64,000 bases of DNA from Fulvia fulva (Eukaryota; Ascomycota; Dothideomycetes; Mycosphaerellales; Mycosphaerellaceae): the NCBI RefSeq assembly GCF_020509005.1, contig NC_063012.1, positions 682,001 to 746,000 on the forward strand, given 5' to 3'. This document shows, piece after piece, positions 24,085 through 35,959 of this stretch. A program made the translations under genes and the position numbers. The notes under the pieces are model-generated. The model did not search any database. It saw only the letters and a program-made list of their open reading frames with translations, and was not told the DNA's origin. Position 1 is the first letter of the stretch. The number at the start of each line of letters is the position of its first letter.

Positions 24085-25622
24085 CTATAAAGAGGCTTAA
24101 GAGATACTCGAAGTAGATAAGCGCCTAGCTAGGGTATATAAGAACACGATCGCCTAACTCCTCGGAGCCCTTAAGGTACTCGAACACTAGATCCCGAGAG
24201 TAATCTAGTAGATAATATAGAAAGCTACTACCTAGTACACTCTTATATAGGCAAACGTAGTAGCTTACTCCCCTAACCTATAGACCTAAAGGACAAACAA
24301 TACTATTAGGGTATACGTTACGGACCCTAAGGAGGAGCGAGAGCTAGAGGGCCTAATAAGTAAGGAGCTAGTAGATAGGATTGGCTAGAAGGAGATAGTA
24401 GGAGCTAAAATCGAGCCTAGAGGAGTAATACGCCTCTTTATAGTATAGGAGACAGACCGATAAAAGCTCGAGACCCTTAAGGACTAGATAGTTAAGGTAG
24501 CGAGGTTAGTAAAGGTCTCTTACTAGTAGTTTACGGTAATAGCCTATAGGATACTAAGGACCTTTAGGGTAGAGAACTACCTCGCCCTTTTCTAGATATA
24601 GAACTAGAACACCTTACCGGGAGTACGCTTTACTAAAGTAGCGTAGCTAAATAAGAACGTCGAAGCTACTAAAACGTACTCCTCTCTAATTATCTAGATA
24701 GCTACCGCGGAATAAGCGAACTAGGTCCTAGAAGGAGGACTATTCTAGTAATACGAACGCCTTAATACGGCGATATATAAGAGTAGACATAGAGTACTCT
24801 AATGCTTTAACTACTAATAATACGGCTATATCGCGCTAAAGTATACCGAAAAGACCCCTAAGTACCTATACTACGTAGGACCGTATTAGGGGAAATAATG
24901 CCTACGGGAGGAATCGAGGTACGCGTACTACGGCCGTAAACACCCGGTATACTCGAACTAATGCCCTATAAGGATAGTAGCGTAAGAAAAGGCCCGCTAG
25001 GCTAGGATAATAACCCCGGCGAGGTACCCGATACTAACGCTCGGTAATTCCTAGTATAGAGGATTCGAGGCCGTAAAGAGGAAAAGGATAGACAAAGCGA
25101 TACAAAATATATAGTAGAGTACTCACCCGCCGCTAGGACGCCTAAGGGGGCTATAGAGGGCGGTAAATAAAGCTAGATAGATATAAATCTTCGGGCACCC
25201 CCTAATAACCGAACGCTAACTAACCTAATAGGATAGCGCGATAAACAAAGGAGCTATATAGCTAACGAGTACCCTAATAGACCTTATCCTAGCTAGTCCG
25301 TAATACTAACATAAGCTAACCTTACTATTATATAGTATAACGTTAACAAAAGTAAGGATAAGGTTTAGCTCTACTTCCTCTAGGAACTCGACGACTAAAG
25401 ACATTATATTATAGCAATATAAGAGCTATAGATAAACCTATATACTCGAAGACCTACTACCTATACCGAACTACGGTACTATATAGCTATTAAGGGAGGT
25501 ATACGCTATACCCTAAGGATATATATATACGTTAGTAAGGTATTACGTACGGACGCCTAGAAGGTAATCTCGTACCCGGAAGGGAGTTAAGGAGACATTA
25601 CGACTATCTAAATCACTACGAG
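24085..25622 (+). mobile_element. LINE ORF1 and endonuclease start, RIPed
   Basis: The sequence resumes after the nested LINE with a Gag-like ORF1. Degraded CCHC knuckles are visible around 24795-24970 (VLQCFNYQQYGHIALKY; YYVGPYQGKQCL), followed near 25300 by the start of the ORF2 endonuclease (LTLLLYNVNKSKDKVQLYFL). It ends at the chromovirus target duplication ACGAG (25618-25622). Confidence 0.75.
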
Positions 25623-26142
25623 TGTTATAGTCTCCCTATAGAGTATATAGAAGGTAGGGAAATAAGAGCCTTAGAGTACTTAGAAGTCGTTAAGAAGTAA
25701 TAGTCTAGCTTAGTATATAAGCGCTAAGAATTATATACCCCGTAACATCTACTACGGGACCTAGCCCTCTAAATTCACCCCTCTACTAAACCTTAACAGA
25801 TTCACTTCGGCTCGTAACTATATAACTTACGGTACTCTCGCGAGTACCCGCGACTACGCTAGACCCTAGAAGAAGCACGTAGAAGACTCGGAACGTAGGG
25901 CAGGTTAGAATAAGGTTTTGAGCAAAGCTACTAAGCGCGGCTTCGTACGGGTTAGCCCTATTAATACGGGGACACGTACTCGCGAGGGTCGCGTATAAAT
26001 ATCTAGCCTTCCCTAGGCCTCTCTTACTTTCTTCGTCTTTCGTTTTGTATAGCAATTATACTATACCCTTTTATATCTATACTTCGTACCTATATTTTCG
26101 CTTTTACCCTTATATCTTATAGGCTAGGCTCTCGCCCTAATA
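25623..26142 (+). repeat. 5' LTR of RIPed chromovirus
   Basis: 520 bp, TGTTATAGTCTCC...CCCTAATA. Nearly identical to 31394-31913. The short ORF running antisense in it (25786-26055) is just the LTR read backwards and also occurs in the other LTR. Confidence 0.93.
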
Positions 26143-26186
26143 TTACGAAAGACTAATAAACCGTTAACTACTCGAGTTATCCTTAT

Positions 26187-29100
26187 AGGTAACTACGCTA
26201 CCGATAGAGGTGTCAACCTCGACTACTAAGACACTCTATTCCACTTTAGTAAGTAGACTAATATCCCCTTCTCGAACGCCGCTACCTTCGGTACCTAGGT
26301 AAACGCCGACCCCGATACCGCCTACGCTCTTATTAACCGTACCGTCTCCTCTTTCCGCGAGACCGCCTAGTAGGTCGAGTAAGCAAATAACTAAGTAATA
26401 TACCTTTAAGGTATTATAAACACCTTCTAGAACCTCGCCCCGTACGCCGATAATAACCGCCGCTAGTACTTCTCTAAGAAGGTTAACGACCTAGACGAGT
26501 TCGACGGTAATAAGAGTAAGTTTAAGGAATTTAAGACATAGCTTACTATTAAGCTATTAGCTAATACCGACTACTTTCCGTAAGAGAGGGACAAAGTCCC
26601 GTACGTCTTCTCCCTCCTTCGGGGAGACGCCGCGGCTTAGGTATAGCACTATATCGATAACGCCGCGTAGACTATCGGCTACCCGGACGTCCTCACCTTA
26701 ATATAGGACCTCCGTACTACCTTTAGTAATCTAGACCGTAGAGCTACCGCCTAGAACGCTATCTATAACCTCCTCTAGAAGAACAAGAGCTTCGCCGAGT
26801 ACCTCGCGGCCTTTAACCGCGATATCGGGTTTACCGGCTATAACGAAGAGACTAAGAAGAGTACTCTCCGCCGTAGTTTATTAGTAGAGCTTCTTCGAGC
26901 CCTCTAGGACAAGGACGTCGGTACTATAAGCTTCCGTAAGCTCGTCGAGACCTACTAGCGCCTCGACTCTAATATAAAATATACCGCCTCTCTCCTCGCT
27001 TCCCGTTCTTAAGGTCGTTAGCCTCGTAGTCCCGGAAGCCACTTCGCTACTCTACTAGGCGCCGCCGCTCCTACGGCTCTCCCTCCCGTCTCTATAGGTA
27101 ACGCTATAGATCTTAGCGCTAGTGCCGCCGTCCCTAGAGTCTAGAGCCTCGTTAACGGTAAGCTTACTCCCGAAGAGAAGCTTCGCCGTCGCTAGGCCGG
27201 GCGCTATACCTACTACGGCGGTCTAGGCTATATCGTAGCTAACTATCCGTAGCTCGCTACCTATAACGCCCGTAACCCGGTTCGTAGCGCTATCGGCGCT
27301 ATCGAGCCTACTTCTACTACTCCCGCTAAGTAGGAAAAAGCCTAAGTCTTCCTTATCGACGCGATAAAGACTAAGAATAACGTTTACCGAAAGTAAAGAG
27401 AGGAAAGAAGTTAAGGATCAATATAGTATAGCTAGACCTATACGACGAGACGGGTAAGGACTACGCTTATAAACCGTTCGTTACGAATATAAATATCGGC
27501 TTAAAGAAACTCTCTTCTTCTAATCTTACTCTTATAGACACTAGCGTACTAGACGAGTCTTTTATAGACTATAAACTCGCGACCTCTCTTAACCTCGAAC
27601 CTTAGGAACTAAAGTACCCTCGTACCCTTAAACTCTTTAACGGTACGGAGACTACTACTAGTAAGATTACTTATGTTATATACACGTTAATTACCCTCGG
27701 AGGCAAGCGTATATCGATTACTAGCTTACTTACGTCCCTACCGTATTAGAAGTTTATCCTCGGCCTCCCCTAGTTTAGACTATACCGACCTATTATCGAC
27801 TAGACTTCCCTAACTATTAGCTTCCCTCTAGAAGTTCCTCCGGTAACTCCGCCTTCTCCGCCGCCTTAGCGCGGTCCTAAGTATACTAAGATCTTCTAGG
27901 TAAACGCCGCTACCTTTACTACTACTACTAAGTAGCCTAAAGCTTAAGTCTTTACCGCCTCTCTCCGCGATATCGACATCGCCCTCGAGAAGCTCGATAA
28001 GAAGCGTATACCTACCGACCCTACTACGAAGGTCCCTCCTTAGGTATACTATATCCTCTACGTATTCGATACTAAAGCCGTAGACGAGCTGCCTCCTTAT
28101 CGCCCTTACGACTATAAGATTAAGCTAGAAGAAGGTATAGAGATACCGTTCGGACCGCTATATTCTATATCCCGAGAAGAGCTTATCGTCCTTAAGAGAT
28201 ACCTCGAAGAGAACCTAAAGAAGGGGTTTATTCGAGCGAGCCGTTCTAGCGCTAGTAGTCCCGTTATATTCGTTAAGAAGCCCGGCGGTAGTCTACGCTT
28301 CTACGTAGACTACCGAGGCTTAAACGCTATTATAAAGAAGAACCGCTACCTAATACCGTTGATTTAGGAGACGCTCGAGCGCCTCTCTAAGGCCAAGTAC
28401 TTTACTAAGCTCGATGTTATCGCTACGTTTAACAAGTTACGAATAGTAGAAGGACACGAGTATCTTATAGCCTTCCGTACTCGCTACGGGCTATTCGAGT
28501 CGCTCGTTATGCCCTTCGGCGTTTAGAACGGGCCTAGTACCTTCTAGAACTTTATTAACGACATCCTTTAGGAGTTCCTCGATTAGTTCTATACTGCCTA
28601 TATCGACGACATCCTAGTCTATAGCGAGACTAAGGAGGAGCACCGCGAGTACGTCTATAAGGTCCTTTAGAAGCTCGTAGACGCCGGCTTATAGCTCGAT
28701 ATTAATAAGTACGAGTTTAAGAAGACCGAAGTCAAGTTCCTTAGTTTAATTATTACCGTAGACGGTATTAAGATAGACTAAGAGAAGATCGACGCTATCG
28801 TTAAATAGGATGCTCCTACGAACGTTAAAGAGGTCTAGGGTTTCCTAGGCTTTACTAACTTCTACCGCCGCTTTATCTACGTATTTTCGGGCGTAGTACG
28901 CCCTTTAACAAAGCTTACGCGTAAGGGTAAGAAGTTCGCCTAGACCGACGAATACTAGGAGGCTTTTGACTTACTTAAAGCGAAGTTTATTAAGAACCCG
29001 CTTCTATAGCACTTCGATTTCGAACTAGAGACCCGTATAGAGACCGACGTATCCGACGGCGTAGTAGGCGGTATCCTACTATAACGCCGCTTACCTAAAT

Positions 29101-31390
29101 CACCCTAGTTACCTATCGCCTTCCTCTCTAAGAAGATGACCGCTACGGAGTATAACTACGAGATCTACGATAAGGAGCTTCTCGCTATCGTTAAAGCTTT
29201 TAAAGAATAGCGCCCCGAGCTCGAAGGCTCTACTATACCCGTCTAAGTAAGCTCCGACTATAAGAACCTCGTCTACTTTATAAAGAGCAAGCTACTTAAT
29301 CGTCGCTAGGCCCGCTAGAGTAAGTTCCTCTCCCGGTTCAACTTTACAATCTCGTATACGCCCGGTAAGGCTAACTCGATAGCCGACGCCCTTACCCGCC
29401 GCCCTAGTAACTCTCTAGTTGATCGAAGAGGGGGCCGGCAAATTATAGAGTAATAAGTTATTAAAGAGTATAACCTCTCTTCCGAGCTTCGAGAGTACCT
29501 ATCGAACGGCTAGCCTACGCTCGCCGCTTCCTTTACTACTCTCGTGCTCGCTCCTACCTACCTTAACGAGAGTGACGATGAATCCGAGCCTAAAGAATAC
29601 GCCTCGGACGCTAAGGACTTAAACGACGATAAAGAGGGCTTAGTAATAACCGACGGCTTATCCGAATTAGACTTTAAGGGGTTTAATAATAAGGAGTAGC
29701 CCGAAGGCATTATAGTACGAGTACGAATAGTATACGATACCGATATAGACGCCTAAGAGTTAGTTTAGGCCCTTAAATCTAGCGCGAGGACATTCCCGGG
29801 CTTCTCGCTATCCGAGTACGAGCTCTAGGAAGGTGTCGTCTACTTCCGTAAGAAGCTTTACGTACCGTAGCCCGAAGGCTCTAATATCCGAGCTAAGATT
29901 CTTTAAATTATCTACGACTCCGCCTCTAGGGGTCACCTAGGCGTAGCTAAGACCTATAAGCTCCTCGCTAGGTATTACTAGTAGCCGTATTCCTAGAAGG
30001 ACGTCCGCCGCTACGTACTAAACTACGCTACTTACCGAAGAGCTAAAGCTAACCGCTACCGTCCCTACGGTCTCTTATACCCTCTCCCGGCTCCTAATCG
30101 TCCGTAGAAGTATATTACTATAGACTTTATTACCGATCTTCCTTACGGTAAGACCTTTAGCGGCGTAAAAGTAAAGGCCCTTCTAGTAATCGTAGACCGT
30201 TACTCTAAGGACCGGTATATAATCCCGTACTAGAGTATAACCGTAAAGGAGACTACTTACTTATTCTACGAATTCGTCTAGCGCTTTTAAGGCCTCCCGG
30301 ATAGCATCACCTCTAATAGAGGCACCTAGTTCATCTCGTACTTCTAGAAGCGTCTATATACTATCCTAGGTATTAAGTATAACCTCTCGACCAGTTTTTA
30401 GCTATAGACCGACGGCTAGACCGAAATTACGAACGCTATCCTCGAGTAGGGCCTTCGTTACTTTATTAACTACTACTAGAAGGATTGGCCTTAGTATATC
30501 CCTACGGTAGAGTTCGCTACTCGTAACTAGGACTCGGAGACTACTAGCTACTCTCCCTTCTATACTACGAGAGGTTACTACCCTCGTATAGGTATAGAAC
30601 TAGAAGAACCTCTCCCGCCTACCGAAGACGTAAACGAGTAAGTAGTAGACGAGTTCGCTACTATACTCTTATAGATCTATAAAGAAGTTCACGACGAGAT
30701 AGTATACGTATAAGCAATCTACGAGGATCAAGCTAATCGTCGTCGCTAGCTAGCTCCCGACTACTAAGTAGGCGATATAGTCTACCTTAACTCTAAGAAC
30801 ATTAAGACGGACCGCCTCTCTAAGAAGCTGAACTAGAAGAACCTAGGTCCTTTTAAGATTACCGAGCGTATTAGTTTATACGCCTACCGTCTAGCTCTTC
30901 CTACGAATATAAAGATCTACGACGTCTTCTATCCCGTACGCCTTTAGCCGTCGGCTAAGGACCTATTCCCGAACTAAAACTAAGACATACTAGGTCCTCC
31001 CGATAAAGTAGAAGTCGACGAGCCTATTAACCTACCTTCTAACGACTATACCGTCCGTAAGATCCGGGGAATCCGCGTAGAGCCTAACGACGTTAAAAGA
31101 CTACCGCCGATTAAGTATAAAGTCGAATAGCAAGGTTACCCTAAGTAGGATATCTTATAGGAACCTATCTAATATATCATCTTTAATCGTTAAGCAATCG
31201 AAGAATACTACGCCCGCGTAGACGGCCTAGAAGTTAATATCGGTAGGCTCTTCGAATCTAAGCTCTTTGACGGGGCTTACTAATAGTATATCGACTATAA
31301 CATTAGGCCTAGGCCTAGTACTAAAGCTAAACATCCTCGATATATAGAACTACTACGGCTTCGTAGGAACTTAGCTTTATTTAGGGGGGC
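26187..31390 (+). pseudogene. chromovirus gag-pol remnant, fully RIPed
   Basis: Residue-by-residue counterpart of the intact gag-pol at 44401-49985. The gag start codon is ATA (26187-26189), the zinc-knuckle region lies near 27200-27250, the RT YIDD equivalent near 28597-28608 (TATATCGACGAC), and the integrase and chromodomain regions follow to about 31200. Hundreds of Gln and Trp codons have become TAG/TAA. The A-run at the gag-pol junction (about 27343-27348) is unchanged because it contains no CpA or TpG. Confidence 0.93.
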
Positions 31391-31393
31391 TAC

Positions 31394-31913
31394 TATTATA
31401 GTGTCCCTATAGAGTATATAGAAGGTAGGGATATAAGAGCCTTAGAGTGCTTAGAAGTCGTTAAGAAGTAATAGTCTAGCTTAGTATATAAGCGCTAAGA
31501 ATTATATACCCCGTAACATCTACTACGGGACCTAGCCCTCTAAATTCACCCCTCTACTAAACCTTAACAGATTCACTTCGGCTCGTAACTATATAACTTA
31601 CGGTACTCTCGCGAGTACCCGCGACTACGCTAGACCCTAGAAGAAGCACGTAGAAGACTCGGAACGTAGGGCAGGTTAGAATAAGGTTTTGAGCAAAGCT
31701 ACTAAGCGCGGCTTCGTACGGGTTAGCCCTATTAATACGGGGACACGTACTCGCGAGGGTCGCGTATAAATATCTAGCCTTCCCTAGGCCTCTCTTACTT
31801 TCTTCGTCTTTCGTTTTGTATAGCAATTATACTATACCCTTTTATATCTATACTTCGTACCTATATTCTCGCTTTTACCCTTATATCTTATAGGCTAGGC
31901 TCTCGCCCTAATA
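31394..31913 (+). repeat. 3' LTR of RIPed chromovirus
   Basis: 520 bp, beginning TATTATAGTGTCC and ending CCCTAATA; partner of 25623-26142. The antisense short ORF at 31557-31826 is identical to the one in the 5' LTR. Confidence 0.93.
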
Positions 31914-31918
31914 ACGAG

Positions 31919-33420
31919 TTAAGGACCTATCTAGATATATAACCGACGACCGAAGAAAACTACCGGCTACTTATAGAAAGACACGAGGTATACGAGGAAT
32001 AGGTACGTTAATACGGCGCCCGTTTCGCCCCGGAAAAGTACTAGCTTATCTACTTTAGTAAGGTAAGATTCTACTATAATATATAAGTAACGGTAACTAT
32101 CTAGGGTTACGTAACAAAGCCCTCCCCCGAATTACGAGTCCTAGGAATCTAGCTAGACCCTAAGCTTAGCTAGAACCTCTAGATTAGGAAAGCCTAGAAT
32201 AGAGCCTAGTTTAACGAGGCTATAATAACTAGACTTATAACGTTAATATAGGGAGCTACGTTTAATAAAGTAAGGATTATATATAAGACGATTGTAAAAC
32301 TAGTAATACTCTATAGGGCCTAGATATAGGGGATAGGAGGAGTAGGTAAACCGATCCCGAAGCGGATAGAGGGACCCCTAAACCGAACGTAGGCCGCAAA
32401 CCTTAGACGGATACTAGGAGCCTATAAGACAACGCTAACGAGAGTAGCGGAGGTAGAGATAGGGTCCCCCCTAATCAAACATTATATTAAGGGAATAAGG
32501 ATCTAACACGCTAGGAAGACGGCGGATTATCTAGTATAATAAGCTATTTAGGACTCTATAGAGAAGATCGCTAGAAGGTACGACCGACTACCTAGCCTTA
32601 GGGTACGTTAAAGCTAAAAGTAAGACGACCTATATACGTTTAAAGTCGTTAAGCGAACCTAGGAGTAGCTAGAGAGGAAGGAGGAGGAGCAAAAGATACG
32701 GAGGAAAAAGGGTAATAAGGTAAAGACGTAAAGCCTCGTAGAGTAGGTAGCGGGCTACCTTTAGGAATAGGAATAGAAAGAAAATCCCCTACTAAATCGA
32801 GGACCCCTAGCCTTACGCCCCTTCTAGAGACATAACTACCTACTCTACCGTAACCTAATAAGGGCTAAAGTAAGTATCGTAATATAGATTAGGTCCGAAT
32901 ATATTAGGTTAAGAGCCTACCTATATAGAAGGAAAGTCCCGGACGTGTATAGCCTAGTATACTAGTATAACTACCTATTATAGAATCCGGAATATATAAT
33001 ACTACGGTACCCGTAATAGGTAGAAGGACGAGGCTAGTAGAGAGCTAAGGTAGTAAGACGCGACTACTAGTTAATCGTAACGGATAAGCGAGACGTTAGA
33101 CGGATAGTATAGTAGATACTATAGTAGGGCTTTCTTAAATAGTTCGCGCTAGCTAGTAAGACGGAGGAGTAGATAGAGAAGAGGCGGGAGGTTAAGGGTA
33201 TATAGATAGGGTAGTTATTAGAGTAGGCCTATAACACTAGTATACTCTTAATAAGGAAAACACGAAAGAAGGCAAGGTTAAGAACGAATAGGAGAGGAGA
33301 GGGGTTTTAACTCTATAATACAAGTTTCCCCTTTATAACTAGAAGTAGGTAGTATAGCTATATAGGCTCATAGGCTCTATAACAGTATAATAAACAATAT
33401 ATATATATATATACGGAAGT
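31919..33420 (+). mobile_element. LINE ORF2 C-terminal half (RT end to 3' tail), RIPed
   Basis: After the chromovirus, LINE sequence resumes in the late RT region (ARFAPEKYQLIYFSKVR near 32020; LRVLGI.LDPKLSQNL near 32140) and runs through RNase H to an AT-repeat tail near 33390-33412. The LINE was already missing its endonuclease C-terminus and RT N-terminus when the chromovirus landed, because the target duplication joins endonuclease directly to late RT. Confidence 0.75.
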
Positions 33421-34831
33421 AGGGACAACCTTTTCCCTTCCCTTTCTTAGGGATATAGGGATAGCGACCCGGAAGGCGTACCTCGAGGGAGGGAGAGGAG
33501 AAGAAGAAGGGGAGGATAGAGCGGACGAGGCGGGAGAAGAGGAAGAGGAGGAAAACTAGCCTATAGGGCTTAAAGTACACAAAACCTCGAAGTTTCGTTT
33601 ACGTCTAAACCTCGGAAAGGGGACACCCTAACGAGACATACTAGATAGACACTACCTAGTAGTGCCGTGTTCTGACTTTCATATAGCACGGAAATGGAAC
33701 AAACAAACAAACTACTTCGGAAGGAGGCGGAAGTGGCTATCGAAGATGGGGTGGCTAATAAGGATAATCCACCTCCGTAAGGTGGCCACTGAAGAGAAAT
33801 TTCGTTCTAAAGAATCAATCGAGGTCGAGCGGCGTTCGGCGATCTGCGGAGACTCGTTTGTGATGTCAAGATGTGTTGCTGCCTCAGGCTCGCAGTTCGC
33901 AAGGCAAACCTCACCTCGTCGCCTCCACCTTTCACAACATCATGCGCATAGCCACGGTCTGGGGCCAGCTAAGCCGATCTCTCTGGTATGGACGTGTGTG
34001 ATCTCGTTGCGATATCGGCAGCAGTAAGATGTGAGCGTGACCACAACCTGCAGCCATTGCGGCCCATTGACAGGCGACAGGCTGTGCTGACGTGCAGAAG
34101 ATGATGACAACCAACCAGCAAGCACGCGGCGAATCTGATGGCTCCCGGGCTCCTCTGCCGACGCACTACGGCGAGATGGCATCCTTTTCCGACTGACAGT
34201 ACGCCCGGCCACTGCAGGACGATGCTGTGGCAGCGCCGCCCGGTCTTGCCATCCACCTTTCTGACTTCTGTCACCTCGGATTGCCAGCTACTGCAGCATA
34301 AGGCGACCAATGGCCCATCTCCTCTCCACCACTAGCCTCCAGGTCTGGCGCACAGAATAACTTAGAGCTCCGCAAGTAGGCGCTACGATCTGTACCCCGC
34401 CAACTGTGCAGCATGTCCGCAGCAGCGCGAACGCTTCACACACCAGTCAATCAAGTCGTGTGCTCACGACTTGCTATGCTCTTTGCTGACATCTTACGGA
34501 ACACGGAAACGCAATTGCAGACGCTCAGCCTCTCTGTTACCGGTCGGTGTCCACATGTGTTTTCCGAGCTCATCCCTGCCGTATGATGCAAACAGTCCTA
34601 GAGCTGTCTGGGCTTGACACGTCTCAACGTGCAACGCGCGACGATAAGTAGGCGCTTCTTTGCCGGCAGCAGATGTTTCTGTTCTCCCGCTTCTTTACCA
34701 CTCCAAACATTCCATTATCGACATATCTTTCGCAAGTGCCAGAGCACCTACTCACCTGTTTAGTCCTGGATTTCAGCGCGGCGCCTGGGAGGTGTATTGC
34801 TTCTACAGCTTGAGTACCATTATCATTTACG
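33421..34831. other. RIP border and intergenic DNA, no gene seen
   Basis: 33421-33660 is still CpA-poor and purine-rich (GGAGGGAGAGGAGAAGAAG runs) with no recognisable element. At about 33660 composition changes abruptly to ordinary DNA with CpA and TpG. The 1.2 kb that follow contain short overlapping ORFs on both strands that look like chance. They presumably hold the promoter and 5' leader of the next gene. Confidence 0.6.
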
Positions 34832-34882
34832 GTATGTCTCACAGCTACCACACTTCAATGTCATATGTCTGACACGCCACAG
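34832..34882 (+). other. probable 5'-UTR intron (51 bp)
   Basis: Donor GTATGT at 34832, branch-like CTGAC at 34869-34873 and acceptor CACAG ending at 34882: a textbook short ascomycete intron. The upstream reading frame that would join in phase meets a TGA at 34811-34813 with no ATG after it. The intron would therefore lie in the 5' leader, and it would remove the ATG at 34865. Confidence 0.6.
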
Positions 34883-34891
34883 GTACCTCGA

Positions 34892-35626
34892 ATGGCTCAC
34901 CAGCGTAACGACCCGACCGACATGTACAACTTATACGACAACAACGACAGCCACGATGACCAGGAGCATCATGATCAGACTATGAACCAGACAGCTACCG
35001 ATAGCGACCCAACCAGACCACCTCAGCTTAATCTTGGCAACACAGGCTGTCACTGTAACTGTGGCTGCCTCTGCTCCTCCACCGACGATGATGGCGACGG
35101 CCACAACCAGGGAGTCCAGTCCGCTATCGACTCCATCTGCAGTGGCCACGAAGGATCTCACTACGCCGCATCCGAGCTCGGCGACGACCACATCAATGGG
35201 CAAGAGGGAGATGAACACATGATCGAGGCTGGGGACCTTGGACCTGTTTCTTGCAGGACCATCATACGTGCGCTGGCCAGACAGCGTCGCTGCACCTGCC
35301 GTGGCAACAACATCGAGCAAGACGCATACACGGCATACCATACGCCGATGGACTCTGGTATGATGTCTCCAAACTCCATGCTTGTTAATCCTTCAGACTC
35401 CACCGGCCAGAGCATGACTTCGTCGCAAGTCCTGAGCGTCCCGTCACGAAGCTCGTCTGTCATCTTTGGCATCGGCGGAGCTTGCGCTCATGACGCCTTC
35501 ATGGACCGTTTCACTGTGCTCTACCAGCCGCCGAGACTTACACCAGACATCACGATCCCGATGACGCTGGATCTCACTGCTGTTGACCTCGAGATGGGCA
35601 TTCCCAGAGACGCAGACTTCTGGTGA
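34892..35626 (+). CDS. hypothetical acidic protein with a Cys cluster
   Basis: I do not recognise the family. I chose the ATG at 34892 (244 residues) because the ATG at 34865 lies inside a convincing intron; starting there would give 253. The N-terminal third is rich in Asp, His, Asn and Thr. Around residues 53-62 is a dense Cys cluster, CHCNCGCLC. A second CTC pair occurs in RQRRCTCRGNN (about residue 130), and the middle is Ser/Met-rich. There is no signal peptide or membrane segment. Cys clusters of this kind can bind metal, and the Asp/Ser-rich composition would suit a nuclear or regulatory protein, but this is inference. It is convergent with DIS3, with 333 bp between the stop codons. 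Further upstream exons cannot be excluded. Confidence 0.6.
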   Translation: MAHQRNDPTDMYNLYDNNDSHDDQEHHDQTMNQTATDSDPTRPPQLNLGNTGCHCNCGCLCSSTDDDGDGHNQGVQSAIDSICSGHEGSHYAASELGDDHINGQEGDEHMIEAGDLGPVSCRTIIRALARQRRCTCRGNNIEQDAYTAYHTPMDSGMMSPNSMLVNPSDSTGQSMTSSQVLSVPSRSSSVIFGIGGACAHDAFMDRFTVLYQPPRLTPDITIPMTLDLTAVDLEMGIPRDADFW

Positions 35627-35959
35627 CGGGACAATCGACCATGCGTACCGGGAACTGTTTCAGGGCAACTCGAAGGTCAGTGCTAGATGCCTAGCGAAAG
35701 AGATGATCGCGCAACAACACGAATCTTATGGCATGTATCAAGAGCCGATGATATTTTCACGTATTTGGGACGATCATGTGCTAGCAACCATTGTGCAATT
35801 GCTCCACCGGGGGTTATGATTGACGACGTTCTGTACGATAGCGGCCGAGTTTGTTGACTAGGAAGCTGGTCATGGTGCATCTTCAACACAGCCTTACACG
35901 CATCTTGCCCGTTGCATTCTGACGTCTGTTTTGAAGTGTCGATTCACACAGCGATGCTC
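35627..35959. other. intergenic, convergent 3' ends
   Basis: 333 bp between the stops of the hypothetical gene and DIS3. No element, repeat or RNA gene seen. Confidence 0.6.

Larger units (their letters stand above)
25618..31918 (+). mobile_element. full-length RIP-saturated chromovirus (Ty3/Gypsy), TSD ACGAG
   Basis: A complete element: 5' LTR 25623-26142, gag about 26187-27350, pol about 27360-31390, polypurine tract (TTAGGGGGGCTAC, about 31381-31393), 3' LTR 31394-31913, and identical 5-bp duplications ACGAG at 25618-25622 and 31914-31918. It aligns along its length with the intact copy at 44257-50470 (opposite strand). In a sampled stretch (28131-28350 against 47820-48005 reversed) all 18 CpA/TpG sites of the intact copy are TpA here, while CpG, CpC and CpT are unchanged. 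All coding capacity is lost. Confidence 0.95.

Noticed and set aside
25786..26055. 89-codon antisense ORF, repeated exactly at 31557-31826 and related to one at 44344-44616
   Set aside because: It is the chromovirus LTR read backwards; identity follows from LTR duplication. No start context, domain or independent conservation supports a gene.
33660..34340. Overlapping ORFs on both strands (33662-34027, 33932-34310) as genes
   Set aside because: Mutually overlapping frames with no recognisable motif; more likely promoter or leader DNA.
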